Source of the DNA: Neodontobutis hainanensis
Taxonomy: Eukaryota > Chordata > Actinopteri > Gobiiformes > Odontobutidae
Reading direction: 5' to 3'
DNA length: 64,000 nucleotides
Assembly (NCBI GenBank): GCA_024349245.1
Contig: JALDNG010000038.1
Location: 4,996,001-5,060,000 of the forward strand
Positions within the stretch are counted from its first letter, which is position 1. Each line of letters begins with the position of its first letter. The notes beneath the pieces are model-generated. The model was not told where the DNA came from and searched no databases. It was given only the letters and a program-made list of their open reading frames with translations. Positions 13,904 through 28,900 of this stretch are shown piece after piece. A program made the position numbers and the translations under genes.

Positions 13904-13948
13904 TCACTCCTCTCCCTCCTCGACGTATGTGGACGGAAACCAGCCGAC
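13904..13948 (-). CDS. vav3: vav3 terminal coding exon with stop
   Basis: 45 coding nt in phase 0 encoding VGWFPSTYVEEGEE and TGA (13904-13906). It completes the SH3 (PSTYV is the conserved end of the fold) and matches human VGWFPSTYVEEDE. Acceptor tctctgtcag. Confidence 0.95.
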   Translation of the reverse strand, partial: VGWFPSTYVEEGEE

Positions 13949-16900
13949 CTGACAGAGAAACACGAGAACATAAGTCGTTAAACACAGCTCCTCGGACCTG
14001 CCTTGGAAGTCAAAAATGTATTTTTCCAAAGCATTTTGCTAATTTACTTTTCTGGTGTGCCCACTTGTCTTATTTTTTACTTCCTACATGTAGCAGAATT
14101 TTTTCAACAACCCACACACAGGAGCTAATTGTACAGCATGCGTAGGAGTAGAGAGAATTAGCACTAATTTAGAATAAATAACAATAAGGAAGTGTTTATT
14201 TTAGATCACTGCAGGCTGGTAAATGTTAAAAGAAGTCACCACCTCTTCACCTCCTACCATTAGCTTTAAAGACACAAACCAGATTTAACACACAAGAAAA
14301 ATTAAGCTAGATTTACACTTAATTTATTGGCCAGTAAAGCCATAAATACACACTACTGAGTTTGTCCGACTCGATGTGCCAAGCTGTGGTCTGTAGGAGT
14401 TGCTTCATATATCTCTGCATTCAGAATGTGCTGCATGCCTGATTATAGAGCCTTCTTGGTATTGCATATGAGAATTTATGCATTTACGCTGTATGTGAGA
14501 AGCAAATGGACTCTTTCAAGTTACAATATGAGCCTTTATTTGAAAAGGTTTATACAGAAGACTAAGGAAAATTGGTATAGTCCCTTCTTGGTTTCTATAT
14601 ACAGGAAAACCAAATCCTCTTTTTTATCAAAAGCATGTATTTTAACAGGAATGGGATTGGATATTATAGAGAGCATTACTGTAAATGACATTTTAGTGTA
14701 GTTTCTGTGGGGCTTGGAAGGTGGTCTCTTACCCTGCCGTTAACCTCGCCTCTCCACCAGCCATTGGCTCCTGACTTTGTGTAGATCTTCACGACATCCC
14801 CCTCCTGAAGTGAGAGCTCCCTCGTGTCCCGGGAGCTGAAGTCGTACCTCGCTATCGCCACGCCAATCACTTTGGGAGTAAACACTAGAGGGATAGAAGA
14901 CAATATGTAATGCACTGATTGTATTTTGAATTGGAAATGATATAATCCTAATAGTGATTGAATAGACCATGTTGACATTATGGAACTCAACTTCCCAGTT
15001 TTTACAGTTGCTCTGATTTAAACTATGTTGAGCTGACAAAATGCGGTGAGTTTTCTGACAGCGTTGTGTGAGAGACTAGAAGTCCTGTCAAGGAGCAGTG
15101 TTATGGCAGACAGACGTGGAGTGGGTTAGCTAGTTACCACAGATTCATCCCACCCTGACTGCCTGCCTCCCCTCCGCAGACACCGACTGCTGGATTGGTC
15201 TGGGGCTAAGCTGACAGCTGGAAATGGTGTGTCAGACCTCTACAACCCGGCCGTGGGGATGGAATATCTAATATAGTGGAGCTCTATGTATTTGGACACC
15301 TTTACCTTTACTTTGACGGATACATACACACATGCATGCAAAGAACAAACCTTCCCACAAAACTAACGGAAGAGAAAATCTATGTGGCACTTTACAATAG
15401 GATATGGTGATAACAGCAAAGGTTAGTGATGTCAGGGATTTAAATAAGTCACAATGACAATTTTACACACACAAACCTCAAAATAGACAGATAGAAAGCA
15501 CTTTTATTTAGATTTTAAAATGGTGTCAGTGGGGTCAGCATTAGTTCGAAGCTAAATGCTCAGCTTCCTAAAATGTGAGCACTGTAGGCAACAAGAAAAT
15601 ACTAAATGAAGTTATGTGTTTGAAAATCAATACACTGTTTCTTGGAAATAGTCAAAACATTTCCTCCTTTTTTTCTCCAAAACACAAGCCTAATAAAAAG
15701 TCTTCTTTATAAAAATGACTGTATGTGCAGATTCTACTGAATGTTATATTGAGCTTCCACCAACAGCTGAGCGTACTGTGCTTTAGCCATACAGGGGGAC
15801 ATTATAGAAATGGTCTAATGCAAACGGCTAATGGCATTCTGCTTTATAGCACTGAGCCCACCCAATATGACCCAGTCTGCATTAGTCTGGATGAGAATTT
15901 AATTTATAAATAACAGCTACAAAGATACAGAATTTGCAAGGTGGTGTGGTTAATAAAAAAAACTACACTTAGAGCATGTTATAGCAACTTGATGATGTAG
16001 CAATTTTTTTCACAGATGCTGACATGAAACCTGAACACAAATGCACTGCTTAAACAAATGTGGACTTTCACATATGCACATGCAATTACGATGAGCTCAT
16101 AACACCGAGTTTGAAGCAATAATGTGAGCACACTCATGTGTACATGCACAACATAAAAGAAACTGGAGGAGAGGATAAACAGAGAAAAGAAAAGACAGAG
16201 GCGATACCTGTACCTGACCAGAATGGAGCAGAGGAAGGAGGTACAAAGCTGTAGCCGGTGGGAGTTACAAAAGACAGGCCGCAGAGTAAAGGGGCTATGG
16301 CGGGGCAGGCCAGGCAGGGGGTGCAAGAGGCAGGGGGCGGCAGGAGGAGAGAAGCAAAAGAAAGACAGTTTACCTACAAATCATAAAAACTAATTCAACT
16401 GTTCATGTTCACGGGTAAAACAAAAAAAAAAAGCCCTAGAGAAGTTCTGCAGAGGTTTAAAACAAACACCAAACACTGATAAAGCTTTGTCGTAACATTT
16501 GCTTCCAATTTGCCAAAGGCATGTGTGCGTTGTTAATAGAGGATGACATCTTTACTTTAGCATTTAATTAGAAGGAACGTACAGTGTTCTCTCACAATTA
16601 CTGCTCAGGGAATACACTTGGATTTGCATATTTATAATAGCAATCATCCAGATGTAATTCAGTCACAGCTGTATTCTTCTCTGACAGGACACTCAATCAA
16701 GATTTTATTTTTATTTGAATCAATACATTACAGCGACTTTTAATGGTTTTGAGTTTAAGAAATAACCCAGCAAAAGAGTACGTTTTACGTTTGTTGAGTG
16801 TTGTTGCAGACAAATGCTATATTCTTACACCAAAAACTTCTTAGACACTGCATGCGTGGTTTGTGAGCTAAAAAAAAACCTTTAAAGACCAGTATATATT

Positions 16901-19900
16901 AAATATAAGTATGGGTAAATACTGAATCTTCATTATAATTGTAAATTAATGTAAAGCACATATAGTGGGTTTCTGTCAGTTTCTCATTACAACTTCTCTA
17001 CATTTAACTTTTAATTATGTATTCTCATTTATACAATCAGCAGCTTCTTGTATAAACGCACTCTTTGACAGATGGAGGAAATGAGTGGTTAACTTTGTCT
17101 ACACTGAGGCATACATCTACATCAGCATCATTATACATTTCTGTCACAGACGATGGAAAACAATCTAATCTCCACAAAGGCAGATAAATGTCCAAACTTC
17201 ATGAAAAATTGTGCGGCTCATGACCATCGGCGTCATGAATGGTATTGATATGCAGCAAGAGCAGCACAGCTCTTTTCAAAATGAATACTAAGCAGACGCT
17301 GAGAGACAGCTCAGCAGCGCTAATGCCGTGTAGGTAGCAGTAATATAAAGAGGAATCGCCCTCCACTTCAAATGGCCGCCGAAACACTAGCTGCATTTAA
17401 CATGCCTCATTTTGACAAAGTGATATTCAGACCACACAGTAGAGCAGAATGTGAGGCGCTGCACTAATAGAGTCTGTGGATGAGAGTACAGGCGCAAATC
17501 AGTGAACTGTGAGAAGATGAGCGCTAAAATACAATCAGCAACTTCCTCGACTGGGGTGACTCCAAGGCTAGTTTTTATTATGTAAGACTATTCCTCTCTA
17601 TTTTATGGTGAGGAAAATTTAGACTGTAGTAGTTTAGACAAAAAGAAAAGGAAAAAAATGATTAAGTTCACTGATCACACATAAGGTTTTTTGCAGTCAA
17701 AATTGCAAATAATCGACAATGGTAAAATGTAGTCTTTTTTATTGATCTCAGTATCTCAGTAAGATGAACTGAAAACATATCATAACATATTTTCAAAGAG
17801 GCATTATTGTGGAATATGCATGACACAAATGCTGAATTTATAAAAAAATGTAGTTTAAATGGCACAAGAATCAGTGTAAAAAAACTGTTCTTACAGTTTA
17901 TTCTATATGAGGTGATTAGAAAAGAGTAGAAAATACAGAATAACACATTTACAAAACAGCCTCTATATTTAACCCAACTCCTCAATTTCTTTTTGAAAAG
18001 CAGGAATTAAATACAAAGGGCATGTAATCATACCGTATTCTTTTGTCAGAAACATTATCATATGTCCTATACATTGAACAGTGCCAAGATAAATGGTTTT
18101 ATATTGATATATTTTAGCTTAAAATAGTTAAAACTCTACAAAACAACCTAAACTAATTAATTGTCAGTCTATACTAGAGGGTAATGATCCAAATGAATCC
18201 ATTTAAAAAGAAATTGGAGACAAGCGTGCCCACCAGGAGTCGCTGCCTGAGACAGACAACAGTCCACCTTTCTCCAGCGTTAAACATGATCAACACCGGA
18301 ACTGCTTTTTTCTTCCCTCTTCACAATGTGCCACACAGAGTTCAGATGAAATCTCATTTTGCCACTGATTGCAGTGAATCATACATTTTCCATTAACCAA
18401 CTGAAGGGCTGCGTGGCTTCCACCGGCTCACACGCAGCGTTTAGTCGCTTTTATTCTTTTGCTTGAAACAGTGAGCTCAGCACATTTTTAAAGCTACTAT
18501 ACTTTCTTTTAGAACTACTTTAGTTAACACGAAAGACGTGCATCATGAGCTGCACACCCCATGTTTTATCTACAGCTAGGAAGCCACTTCCGTCATTACC
18601 ATTTTTTTTATTTTGCAAAGGAACTCCCACCATGTCTTTATTTTCAGTTATTATGAGTTTACTCAAGTTTTGAATTTATATCCCGTTACAAGAAATAATT
18701 GTCCGATTAGACTTTACATTACGTGCTCATTAGTTAATATTTTGGCTTGATTAGTCAATGCTGGTTAACAACACTGGTTAAAGCTTCTCTCTAGATTACC
18801 TCATTCCCTTGAAACTTAAATTGATTTGATCTCCTGTAATCGTCCAGAGAGCGCCTTCAAATCTAATAGCATGGTTAGTGGATTCTCCAACCACCGCTTG
18901 ACTGCTCCGTCAAAAACGATTAGCGTCAGACAACAAGACCGGACTATTTCAACAGTGTGGCTTTTTATTTAAGCTGAAAGCTCCTCCCTGGTGAGTTAAA
19001 GCGGGGAGTTTGAAAGAAATAAAACAGCAAGAAGCTGAGCAAAAAAGCATAAAGGCTGGTGAAAATGAAAGTAGAGGGAATGGTCAGCACTGGCCTGGGT
19101 GAATGTGAGCCTTAAATATGAAAATGTTTAAAAATAAATAATGTTCATAAATGCATTAATCAGATTTTTAATGTGGCTCATACGATCATCCATGATCACT
19201 TTGTTATGATCAGTTTTAAAGGCATTAGCAACAGTCTTTTACAGATGAGTACTCACTGTTGCTGCCCGTGCGGTTAAGGCGGTGCATAGCAGTGTTTTCA
19301 GGTTCCCGATATGGAAACTGCAGTGTTGTGTCCAGACTCCGAAAACCTTCTCTTAAAGAGTGATGCTTGTAGTACTCGATCAGCTCCTGCAGAAGCACAT
19401 ATGAGTCAAAGACGGAATAAAGCTCACTAATTTATGAATGTTTAACTGCTTTAATGGCAGTTTAGAAATGTAGATATTAAACATCTGGAGCAGTTGCATA
19501 AGTCATATTTTCCTGTGGAGGTTCTCAGTTGTCCAGCACATAAGGAAGTAAGGTTAAAACAAGACGTCCAGATGCCTTGTTTTTTATAAGAAATCATAGG
19601 TCTATTCCTAAATGTATCTCTATTTTCAGGATATCTTAAAACCCATAGTTTAGAAAAATCACTAAATGATTATACTACACATTTTTCAGAGTTTAAACAT
19701 ATTGATTTTCCTCCAGTATTAGGCAAACCTTGTTAATACAAAAATTCCAGTTGTGGCGTAAGTATCAGCAGTGAGCCGTTCAATATGCACTGGACTTATC
19801 TATAATGCCAAAGCCCTGGGGCCGGTATAAATACGTCTCTAATCACGGCTATTTTTGTGCACACTGCTAAAATAAAATTCAGTCTTTGACACTTCATTAA

Positions 19901-22900
19901 GCGAAGGTTATACTTTATTTATGAATTGCTGTGGAGGAATTAAAAAATAAGCATCTGAAAAGACTCACGACTATGCTCCTGAACTTCTTGTTCTCTGCGA
20001 TGTGGAAGCAGCCCTCCTTGGTCAGGATCTTTATGTGCTTCACGTCGTTGTTGTACCTGTGGGCCATTGAATAAGTTATGAGTGTAATTTCCCTCTCTGA
20101 TCAACGCCATCGATCGGTGGCCGGCCCCTGGCCCCTGAGGAGACCACGGCCGGCACTCTAATGCATCGGCTCCCAGAGTTTTGTGGCATTTGAGTGATCG
20201 GTGCATGGAGGGAAATGTGCTTGTATGTAAAGGATTCGGATTAGAGGGAAACACCACAGCAGCTCTACAGGTAAAAGAGGCAATATAAGATTTCCTTTGA
20301 ACTTTAATACTGTAGGTCAGTGTGTAATGTATATACACTGATAATCACAGGTTTTCAAGGATAAAAAGTGTTCAACATCTGCGAAAATATCTTTAATCAG
20401 CAGTACACAGTGAGACGTAAACGGAAGAGAAGCTTGTTATACTGATTTTTTACCACTAGATGGAGTCATGAGCTTCAGCAGTGCTCATTCTCGTTTGCTA
20501 AACAATATTATCATTTAGTTTTGATCTTTTGATGAGTAGAACAATGTCAAACACATCTTTAAAGTGAATAAACACCTAATAAATGTTTTTTTTTCTAGAC
20601 TTTTGCAGATTTTGACAGAGGATTCCAGAAATCCTCTTGAGTAGCAATGGGAAATGAAGCAGAAGGCCTACTCATTACTCTGTAATAGTTTTTGAATGTA
20701 TTTCCTGCAGGTGTAGTGTGCTGCTAACTCTCATGCAGCTTTACAGGCTTCCTCTGGTCTGTCTGTGGGCACACAAGCAATTACGCGCTGAACTGAACTG
20801 AAATGGACTTTCTTCTGCAGAAAGAAATATGCTAAAGAAGAAAACTCAGTGAAGGGAAGTGGGTGGTAAACTCATGATGTAAATGTACACTTAGGTCTAT
20901 TAAGTGTTCCTGCAAGATTTTCCAAGTAAATGTGCTCTTCAGTTTTTTCTAAGTGTAACAGGGTTATTCAAGTGCACAGCCAGAGTTTAAGGCTGAGGTT
21001 ACAAAAGTTGAAGAAAATATGAGCTCCAGCATCCAGTAGATCTTTGCTATGGGTAGAAATGTACAATTAAAACAGCACGGTTGGTGTATTTTACTAAATA
21101 CAGTCTAGAGCTACTATATTTAACAAAACCCACGGCTTTTTAATAATAAACGCAAAACTGTGATACACACGCAGTTTCAAGGCAGTTAATTAATGTACAA
21201 TAAGTGAAATAAATAATATATCAGGTTAATATCTTAATCTGTAATCCATAAAAGGTTTTGTGTTTAAATCCACTGGTCTGTGTTTTGTGTGACCTGTTTA
21301 AGGCCTCTTATCTCTGACAGCTACAGTTATATAGTGTACGTTTGAAAGAGAAGGAAAAAACACAGCCATGGATGCTTGTGCTGTATTTATTAATCTTGAC
21401 GCATTGGAACCTTCATTTTAGTAGCACCCAAATCAAAGTGACCTAGTCTACTGTTTTAATTATTCTTTGCAAACCTGTGTCCTGGCTGACATTATAGTGC
21501 TGTGATTGTGTCCAGAGTGGCAGCTGATTGTTCCAACTCTACTTTTATTCGAGTGGTTCTGTTGAGTCGTAGATGCTTGTCTGAAGCACAGCGTTTTAGG
21601 TTTTTAAAGGTTGTTTGATTCTAATTATGGGAGCCTATTAGTTCAATTCTTCCGGGAAAGTTGAGAGTACTCTTAAATATTGGTGCGTACAGCAAGAGTT
21701 TAAATGTTGACGTCCACTGCTAAACACTAAAGCTATTTGACTGAGCTCAAATGCTACTGACTTATCCATTGCCCTGATTTGATTTAAAGACGTTTTCCTA
21801 AATCTCACATGACAAATCCCAGTGAAACAAAACACTGTCCTGTCTTGGTCAGTTTTACACACATTACTGTGGTTTACCAATGTCTGATAATCAACGAAAA
21901 TGTAAACCATCCTCTCAATAAAGGTAGGTCTGGGAGTTACATGCGGTCAATACTGTGGTTCGGCCAAAGACTGTGGTGCGCTTTAGAGAAAGTAAAGCCA
22001 CGTGAAGTGAAATGACAAATAGATATAAGTGAAGCAAAGGAGATGTAATTGCCTTAATGAGTGCAGAGGTTATGCTGAACATGTTATTGTACAGAGGTGT
22101 TTAAACTTCTCTTTGGGGACTTACTTTATGCTAATAGCGTACTCTGTGAACTCTTTGCTGCGATGACGGACCAGGTAAGTGCTGTTGACTCTGTTGATCA
22201 GTTCTGCTTCAGCCTGAAACCGCTCCATGGGCCCAGCAAACCTACCACACAACACAGAAGAATACAGTTACCATCATTTTCAGATATAAATTCTTTCCAT
22301 TTTGCTGGCATTTCTTTTTCAACTTACCAGGGCTGAGTGGAGTAGTCAGTGGGCTTCGGTACCTGCAGCAAACAGCAAAAGATATTTCTGTGTTTATTTT
22401 CTGAAAGTTATCACTGAACCATGCATCCACAGTGCAATGTTTGGTTCCTGACAAAAACAGTTGCCTCTACTGTATAACACTGCAGTAAAACGATGTAATG
22501 ATTTTCTTATCTTTACAACCGCATAGACACATTGATACGAGTTTATTATCAGCTGCACAGCACAAACTTTTACAGCAGCTAGATTTCATTTTATCAAATC
22601 GAAACATCAAGCAGTGCAGGACACCCAGGGAAAGAGTTAAAGTACCTAAGCTATTGTTATTCCTTCTACTTGGAACATTGTGTCCTTTTTCTGTGTTCAC
22701 GCCAGGCTTACCCAACCAGGTTTTACGTCACCAAACTATGTCTTAAAAATGTAGCCTAACCACACAGGTGCTGCCACAACAGGCCCTAATGCAGAAAGGA
22801 GATAGGTCAAGAAAAAAAATAAAACTGCTTACACATGGGTAGGGCTTCACAGCATCACTTGGAAAGAAGCCAACCTCTTTCCTCGACTGGATTTTACCCT

Positions 22901-25900
22901 GAAAGCACATATTGAGAGATAATTGTGTTATGTACATCTGGCTGACTCCGTCTACATGATTCAAGAACAATTACCTGGCAACACAGAGCAGTGCAAATTT
23001 ACAGCTAGTTAACTATTGTTGAAATAACAGCGAGCAGGCGCAGAGGAGCAGAGGACTTCCTTATTCCTCCCAGGGCGACGACTCTTTCAGCTCAACTAAC
23101 TCCCTGATTTACGAACACAGGAGAGACTCAGACCGTGTCAATAAAAGTTTTTTTTCTCGGGAAAGGGAGAAGCTGATAATATTTGTTTTTTTAAATTAAA
23201 CCACAAAATATTCAGTTCATATGGGACAATAAATCAGTCACAGTTTCCACAGCTGAGAACAAATCACATTCAGTTTTCCAAATTTAAAAGATTGAAATGA
23301 GATTCAAATGTGAAAATGAAGTCAACCAAAGGAGACGCTTTCAAATGCACGACCTGTCAGTATTGTGAGCAAAATGGACAACATGGGCTAACACCGAGTA
23401 ACAGGTCCTCCATAAATCTACCTATTTTAAATTCTATCAACCTCAGAAATGTAGCTCCACTAGAAACAGGAATACACAAAAGAGCTGTCTGGACAGCTCT
23501 CAGTCATGCTCTGGGTCACAGCTAACCTCAGTCTGACGGAGCTGTGGTCGTCACACCTCTGCTGCTTCTTTGTCTGCTCAGAGAAAGTCCTGCTTTCTGC
23601 CTCTTGCTGTATCCGTGCTAAGGGTGTGATAATGATTATAGCCGGTCCCATTGACACAGTAAACAGATGGTTGCTGCTGAATAAAATGAAATTACAGCCA
23701 TCGATTCGATTTGTCACGCATCCCCCAGAACAGAAACGATTACGGTCGGCTGCCTTCGAAGGTGATGGATATTGAATGTTTACTGGATATGGTAACTGCT
23801 CTAGTGGAGTTGCTACCAAGGGGTTAATTGCATTTTTATCTCATAAGTGTTGTTGTTTATCCCGTCACTTGTCTTATTATAATACAGCAGTTGTATAGTT
23901 TCAAATGTTTATTGTCATGTGTTTATGATGGTTGTACTGAGGCCATTTGCACAGACATAACCTGTCTACATTCTTCTATTGGCATTCAAATTCACTGTGT
24001 TGTCATGTTATTATAATTATTAAACCAACATTTAGAGCGTGCAAGAGGAGAAGGAAGTAGCATGCTGTGTACAGTTCTTTGAGTTTTCACATAATCAATG
24101 ATGTTTGTCACGAGACAGATGCATTATGCTGACTATAATAAGATTTAGACTTTTTAACTGAAGTGAGGAGTCTTACCTGCCACCATGGACTGTGCGGGTC
24201 GGCACAGATCAGCTCTATGATGTCACCAGTCTGGATGTTCAGAGCTGGCCCAGAAGCCGGACTTGGGACACCAAAGTAGTTCCTGACAACCAGCATCTTG
24301 GGCAAACCTGAATAGAAATAAATAAACACAGATTATTATGGTTTTACTGTATCTACTGCCAGCAGTGCAACTCTACTGCACTTATTCTTTATAACTATAA
24401 AGAAGAACAGTTCAGTCTAGAGCATGGCTTTACTGCATTTACTTTTATTGCACTGCAAACCTGAGAGGTCAAAGGTTAAAAGTACAGACTCACCTAAGTT
24501 AAGGCTTTAGTTCATTTAATGCCACTTATTATAATTATAAATAAATCAATTATAACTTAAAAACCAGACTTTTTTTAATTTTTATTATTAGTTTTTGATC
24601 TTATCTATCTACAATCAGTTCCCTCCTCTTCTGTTGTTATCTAACACATACTTGTCACTCGAGTGCCACCCAGTGCCAAGAGCAATTGAAAAATACTGGT
24701 TTGTGCACTCTGTCAAATATTGTTTTTGGCTTGAGTGATTTCTTTTTGGACTAGCCTTGTCAGCAAGATGTGTCTCAGAGCGAGGACAAACTTTTGTTGC
24801 ATGCACCAAGGAATTACATCTATTCATTTCTAATATGGTTATAAACAGACCTCATGTTCCTATCTCGAATTGACAATACAGTCAAATGTATGGTGCATAT
24901 CCTTTTCTATGCAGCGGCAGCGTTGCAAAGAAAAGCATTCAATTGAGAGCATGAAGAAAAGGATAAGACTATGGGCAAATAATAGGAAAGTCAACATTGT
25001 ATTGAAAGCTAATACATCTCTATCTGCCATGCTTCTTTTTCAGGGTCTGTTTCCGTGCAGCGCCGAGGCTGGCAGCCCAACATGTGCTAGCTCGCCTCAA
25101 TAGGACTTCTAAAGACATAGGGCCATGGAGAATTGAGACTTAGGGGCATGAATCGCATTCCAATCCACACAAGGACAAGCCATGTGTTAGTGCACCTTTG
25201 AAAGACAAACACAGCCACACTATGCAATATTATGAAATGCCACGGGCTGGGGCAATCAAACGCCTATTGATTTTAATGCGTCTTCAGTCAGAAATGATTT
25301 TCTGCGCCATAATGGATGGAGGCGTGGAGAAATAGCTGTTCAAGGCAGCTTTATGAGAGATTAAAGGCCCACAGTACAGTTTAGACACACAATTGGAAAG
25401 GATGCTGCATGTTAGTCATATTCTCTGAGAATATAAGAAAGCAACAGGGGTGAGGTAACCATGCAATAGCTAAAAATGTAGCTTAGATTGACTCTGCACT
25501 GCATGGACCACATTAAAGCAACACAATGTAACTTTTTTACAATAAAACGCGTAAGCCCAAAATCATTCAAAATGTAGTCTGAAAGGTTTTTAATGATTCC
25601 TCACATTAAAAAAGGAAGGATAAACTGGACTTTCCTATGTGACTCCTCAGTGTTACCTCAAAATGGAAAAGGAATTGAACTTATACAACATTTTTGCATG
25701 ACAGCAGTTAGAAGTGTAAAACGTAGGGTCTGTACATGTAAACATTTCTCAAAGAGAAAACAATGGTATGTGTGTGTTGTTCTGTATCCCTCACCTGTAT
25801 CTCGATCCTTGCTCTGCAAAATATACAAAGAGACAAAGTCACACAAAGTTGTACAAACACAAAGAACTGTTCTGTCTCTCAAGTGACCACAAGGTTGTTT

Positions 25901-28900
25901 GGCAATCATTCACCACAATAAATACAGAATAGAGTTTAGCACCAGCACATTAATGCAACTAAGTCAAAGCAAGCCAGACACAGGCCTAACTACAGCCTGT
26001 GTCCAATTCAAGCACCTTTAAGACAAAATTAGATGCACATTTAAAGCAGTTTCATGCATTCATTTTCTTATTTCTTTTGAGTCAGGTGGTGTTATGCTAA
26101 AAACTATAATAAAAATAATGCATTAATGTAAGAAATTCTTATAGTAAAACAGTTTCAGCGCTTGGATTTAGGCACCAACCTCAATGGTTTCAATTTAGTG
26201 CTACATTTGCAAGACTTTATGTTATGCAATGCTGTAGTTTTTTATTTTTTATCTTTGCAGTAGAAGTATTTTTCTGCTGTTTTTGTGCACTAAAACTTTT
26301 CTCTTTCCAGTTGGCTTGCAGAAATAAAACCTGTAGTAATTTTGTTCTAATACAACATTGATACATGGAAATACTATTATGGAAAGGGAAGTTTCAATCA
26401 ATAATCAATGTCCTATACGGCTGCTGTTTTGATCTTCCCCGTCTACAAATATTTGGTGTAATGTAGCAGAGAGAAGCTGGAGCAAATGATGGATGGCTAA
26501 AGCTGCAGAAGCGCTCTTATTTCTGGCATCACGTTGGGCTGCAGTCAATTGGCTTCTTTTCGGCAAATCGCTGTGGGAGAGGGCCGTCTTCAAAGTGCAG
26601 CAAATCTTTAGAGAAGAGGTTGAACAACACACACACACAGCAGCTCACCTGAGTTCTGACGGAGCCGGGATCTGAAAGAAGTTTGAGAACAGGCATAGTG
26701 AGTGACGTGTTAGCGGATGCACGCAAACACTTGCACACACCGGTTGGTACAAGGCAACAGTCCCTCATTAGTGGAGAAGGCGGACGCTCGTGTCTGACCG
26801 CGGTTCAGTTTGTTTTGCTGCGCTGCCACTACCTGACAGCTGGGATAGAGCAGGTAACGAGACGGGCGGGTGCACTGCTGCTTTGTGCTCCAACAGTTTC
26901 TTTCATTGGCTCCCTGAGGAACGGGTTACACCCCCAAGACTCACGGACACACACCTAAGCACACACACCCACTGTACCTGCACAAACAGAGAGCGCTCAT
27001 ACGAATGCCTGCACATAACTGTAACACACACACAGTCCTCTCAGCGGGCCTGCTGTTGCTCAAGTGAACTCTAACCTGTTACGCAAACATGCAGCCAGCC
27101 AGCTGATAACAGAGACAAATGCAGGTAAACAATGGCTTATCTCGGACTGCACACAAACACACATGTGCCTCCACCGCAGAGCTCTGATTGTGCCTTTGTG
27201 CAGCCTTCCTTGCTACGTGTCAACAAAATATGCCCACACAGACTCTGAGGGGTATTTGGGCTTTAAAGCTCATGCAAAGTACAAAACAGCCAAATGGGTT
27301 GAATGAAAGTGATTTGGCATTTCAGTCTAAGTTTATGATAAAAAGGGTTTTGAATGTTGTTACATTAAAGCAGGTAAATGTTTTTGCATTTTGCCTTTGT
27401 TCCAGAAAAGTCATTATTGTGCACCATTAGTTTTATAAAAAAAACTAGGGACTAAACTAGGGTCTGCCTTGGTTGTATACATACATATGTAATTACCTGC
27501 TGGCTGGCTGTATAAAGGTGAGCTCTCCTGCAGTGGAGAGGTCAGTGCACATGGCTTGGGTGTGGGAGATTATAAACTGTACATACTGTATCCAGTAAGT
27601 ATGCAGGCCATAAATGCATTTAAAATGGCAATTTTGCTGCATATTTTTAATACAATAGTACAAATAACACTGAAATACTAATTGACATCTAAGGCTGACG
27701 GTTGAATGGTCAAAAGTGAAATAAAGTTTTTAAAGTTTTTTGTGATTAAGTACATTTTTTCATCTTCTAAATGAGTTTTATCTCTTGGAGTCACTGCGGA
27801 CAGGTGGTGTCACAGCTGATTTGTTTCTGAGGCTGGGTACACTCTGGACAATGAACAGCTAACCTCAAGGCTAATTGTGATGAAGTTATAAGAATTAAGT
27901 TTTTTAAGGAAGCCAGGATTATAAAAATCAGCCGACAAAAGCTTTTAGTCACATGTTCTTTTAGCATCAGTTTCCCCGATTGCAAATTCCCACTTCCTGA
28001 AACGTTAGCTCCTCTGCACATAACTGTGGCTGGTGCATGCAGTAAGGAGTAATGAGCGGTCGAATTTGAAGCGACATCTCAGTTTTCACAGCTCGGTGTT
28101 TACCCGCAGGTGGTGTCACCCGAATCTACTCAGGTGCACTGTGCCCAGGTGGGTCTGCCAGTGTCATTACTGCCCGTTGGACCTGATCGCCCTGTGACAG
28201 ATGCCTAGTCCAACTCGAGCTGGCAGCCTGCCATGGGCCATAGCAGCACACAAACACACAGGTTCCTCCTACACTGTGTGCACTTTGGAGCAGCTTTACT
28301 GATACAAACTTGCATTCTGTTTTTCCTGCTGCTCCTTTTCACGCAGACGACATATTGAGCCTGTTTTTGAAGAGCCTCCTTTCACTCTGGTTCTCTGAAG
28401 TTTCCCTCCATTTCTCAGAGCTGTCACTGCTCAACAGTAGGAGCTGAGTGACAGAACCACAACAGGGGCATGCTAAAAAATGTCAGGACTTTCTTATAAG
28501 TCTTCAGCACAAACTAGTTTTAAACTTCAGGGACATGAGCGAGCCTTCAGTGACATTGCCTTTAAGTGTCTCTGTTTTGAAAACGGTCCAGGGATGGCTT
28601 AGCGTGAATTTCAGCGATTGAATAGATGAACGACCTTGAACGGTAGAAATAAGGGCGTGTGGAAAACTTATAGATGTTTAAAACACAACCCAAACTTTTT
28701 CACTTTAAAATGCCACAGCATTGTCCTTTAGAATAGCCGCAGGAATAAAGCAACTTTTTTTACTTGACAAACTAAGCTACTTAATTATGTTTCAATGAGT
28801 TGTGTTACCTGTTTTACCGCAGCCTCCAAATCGGCCCAGACATTCCTTATGTGCACCCAGGCCACACTTCTGGCACTTGTAGCCCTGGAAGAAGACTCCC

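Noticed and set aside
16206..16248. A 35-nt version of the cassette exon using acceptor ctacag at about 16249
   Set aside because: Its entry phase is 2, but the upstream SH2-linker exon leaves phase 1. The upstream acceptor at 16295-16296 gives the correct phase and a better pyrimidine tract.
19940..20338. 132-codon minus-strand frame over an SH2 exon
   Set aside because: Wrong frame across the exon at 19969-20056; the SH2 reading is in another frame.
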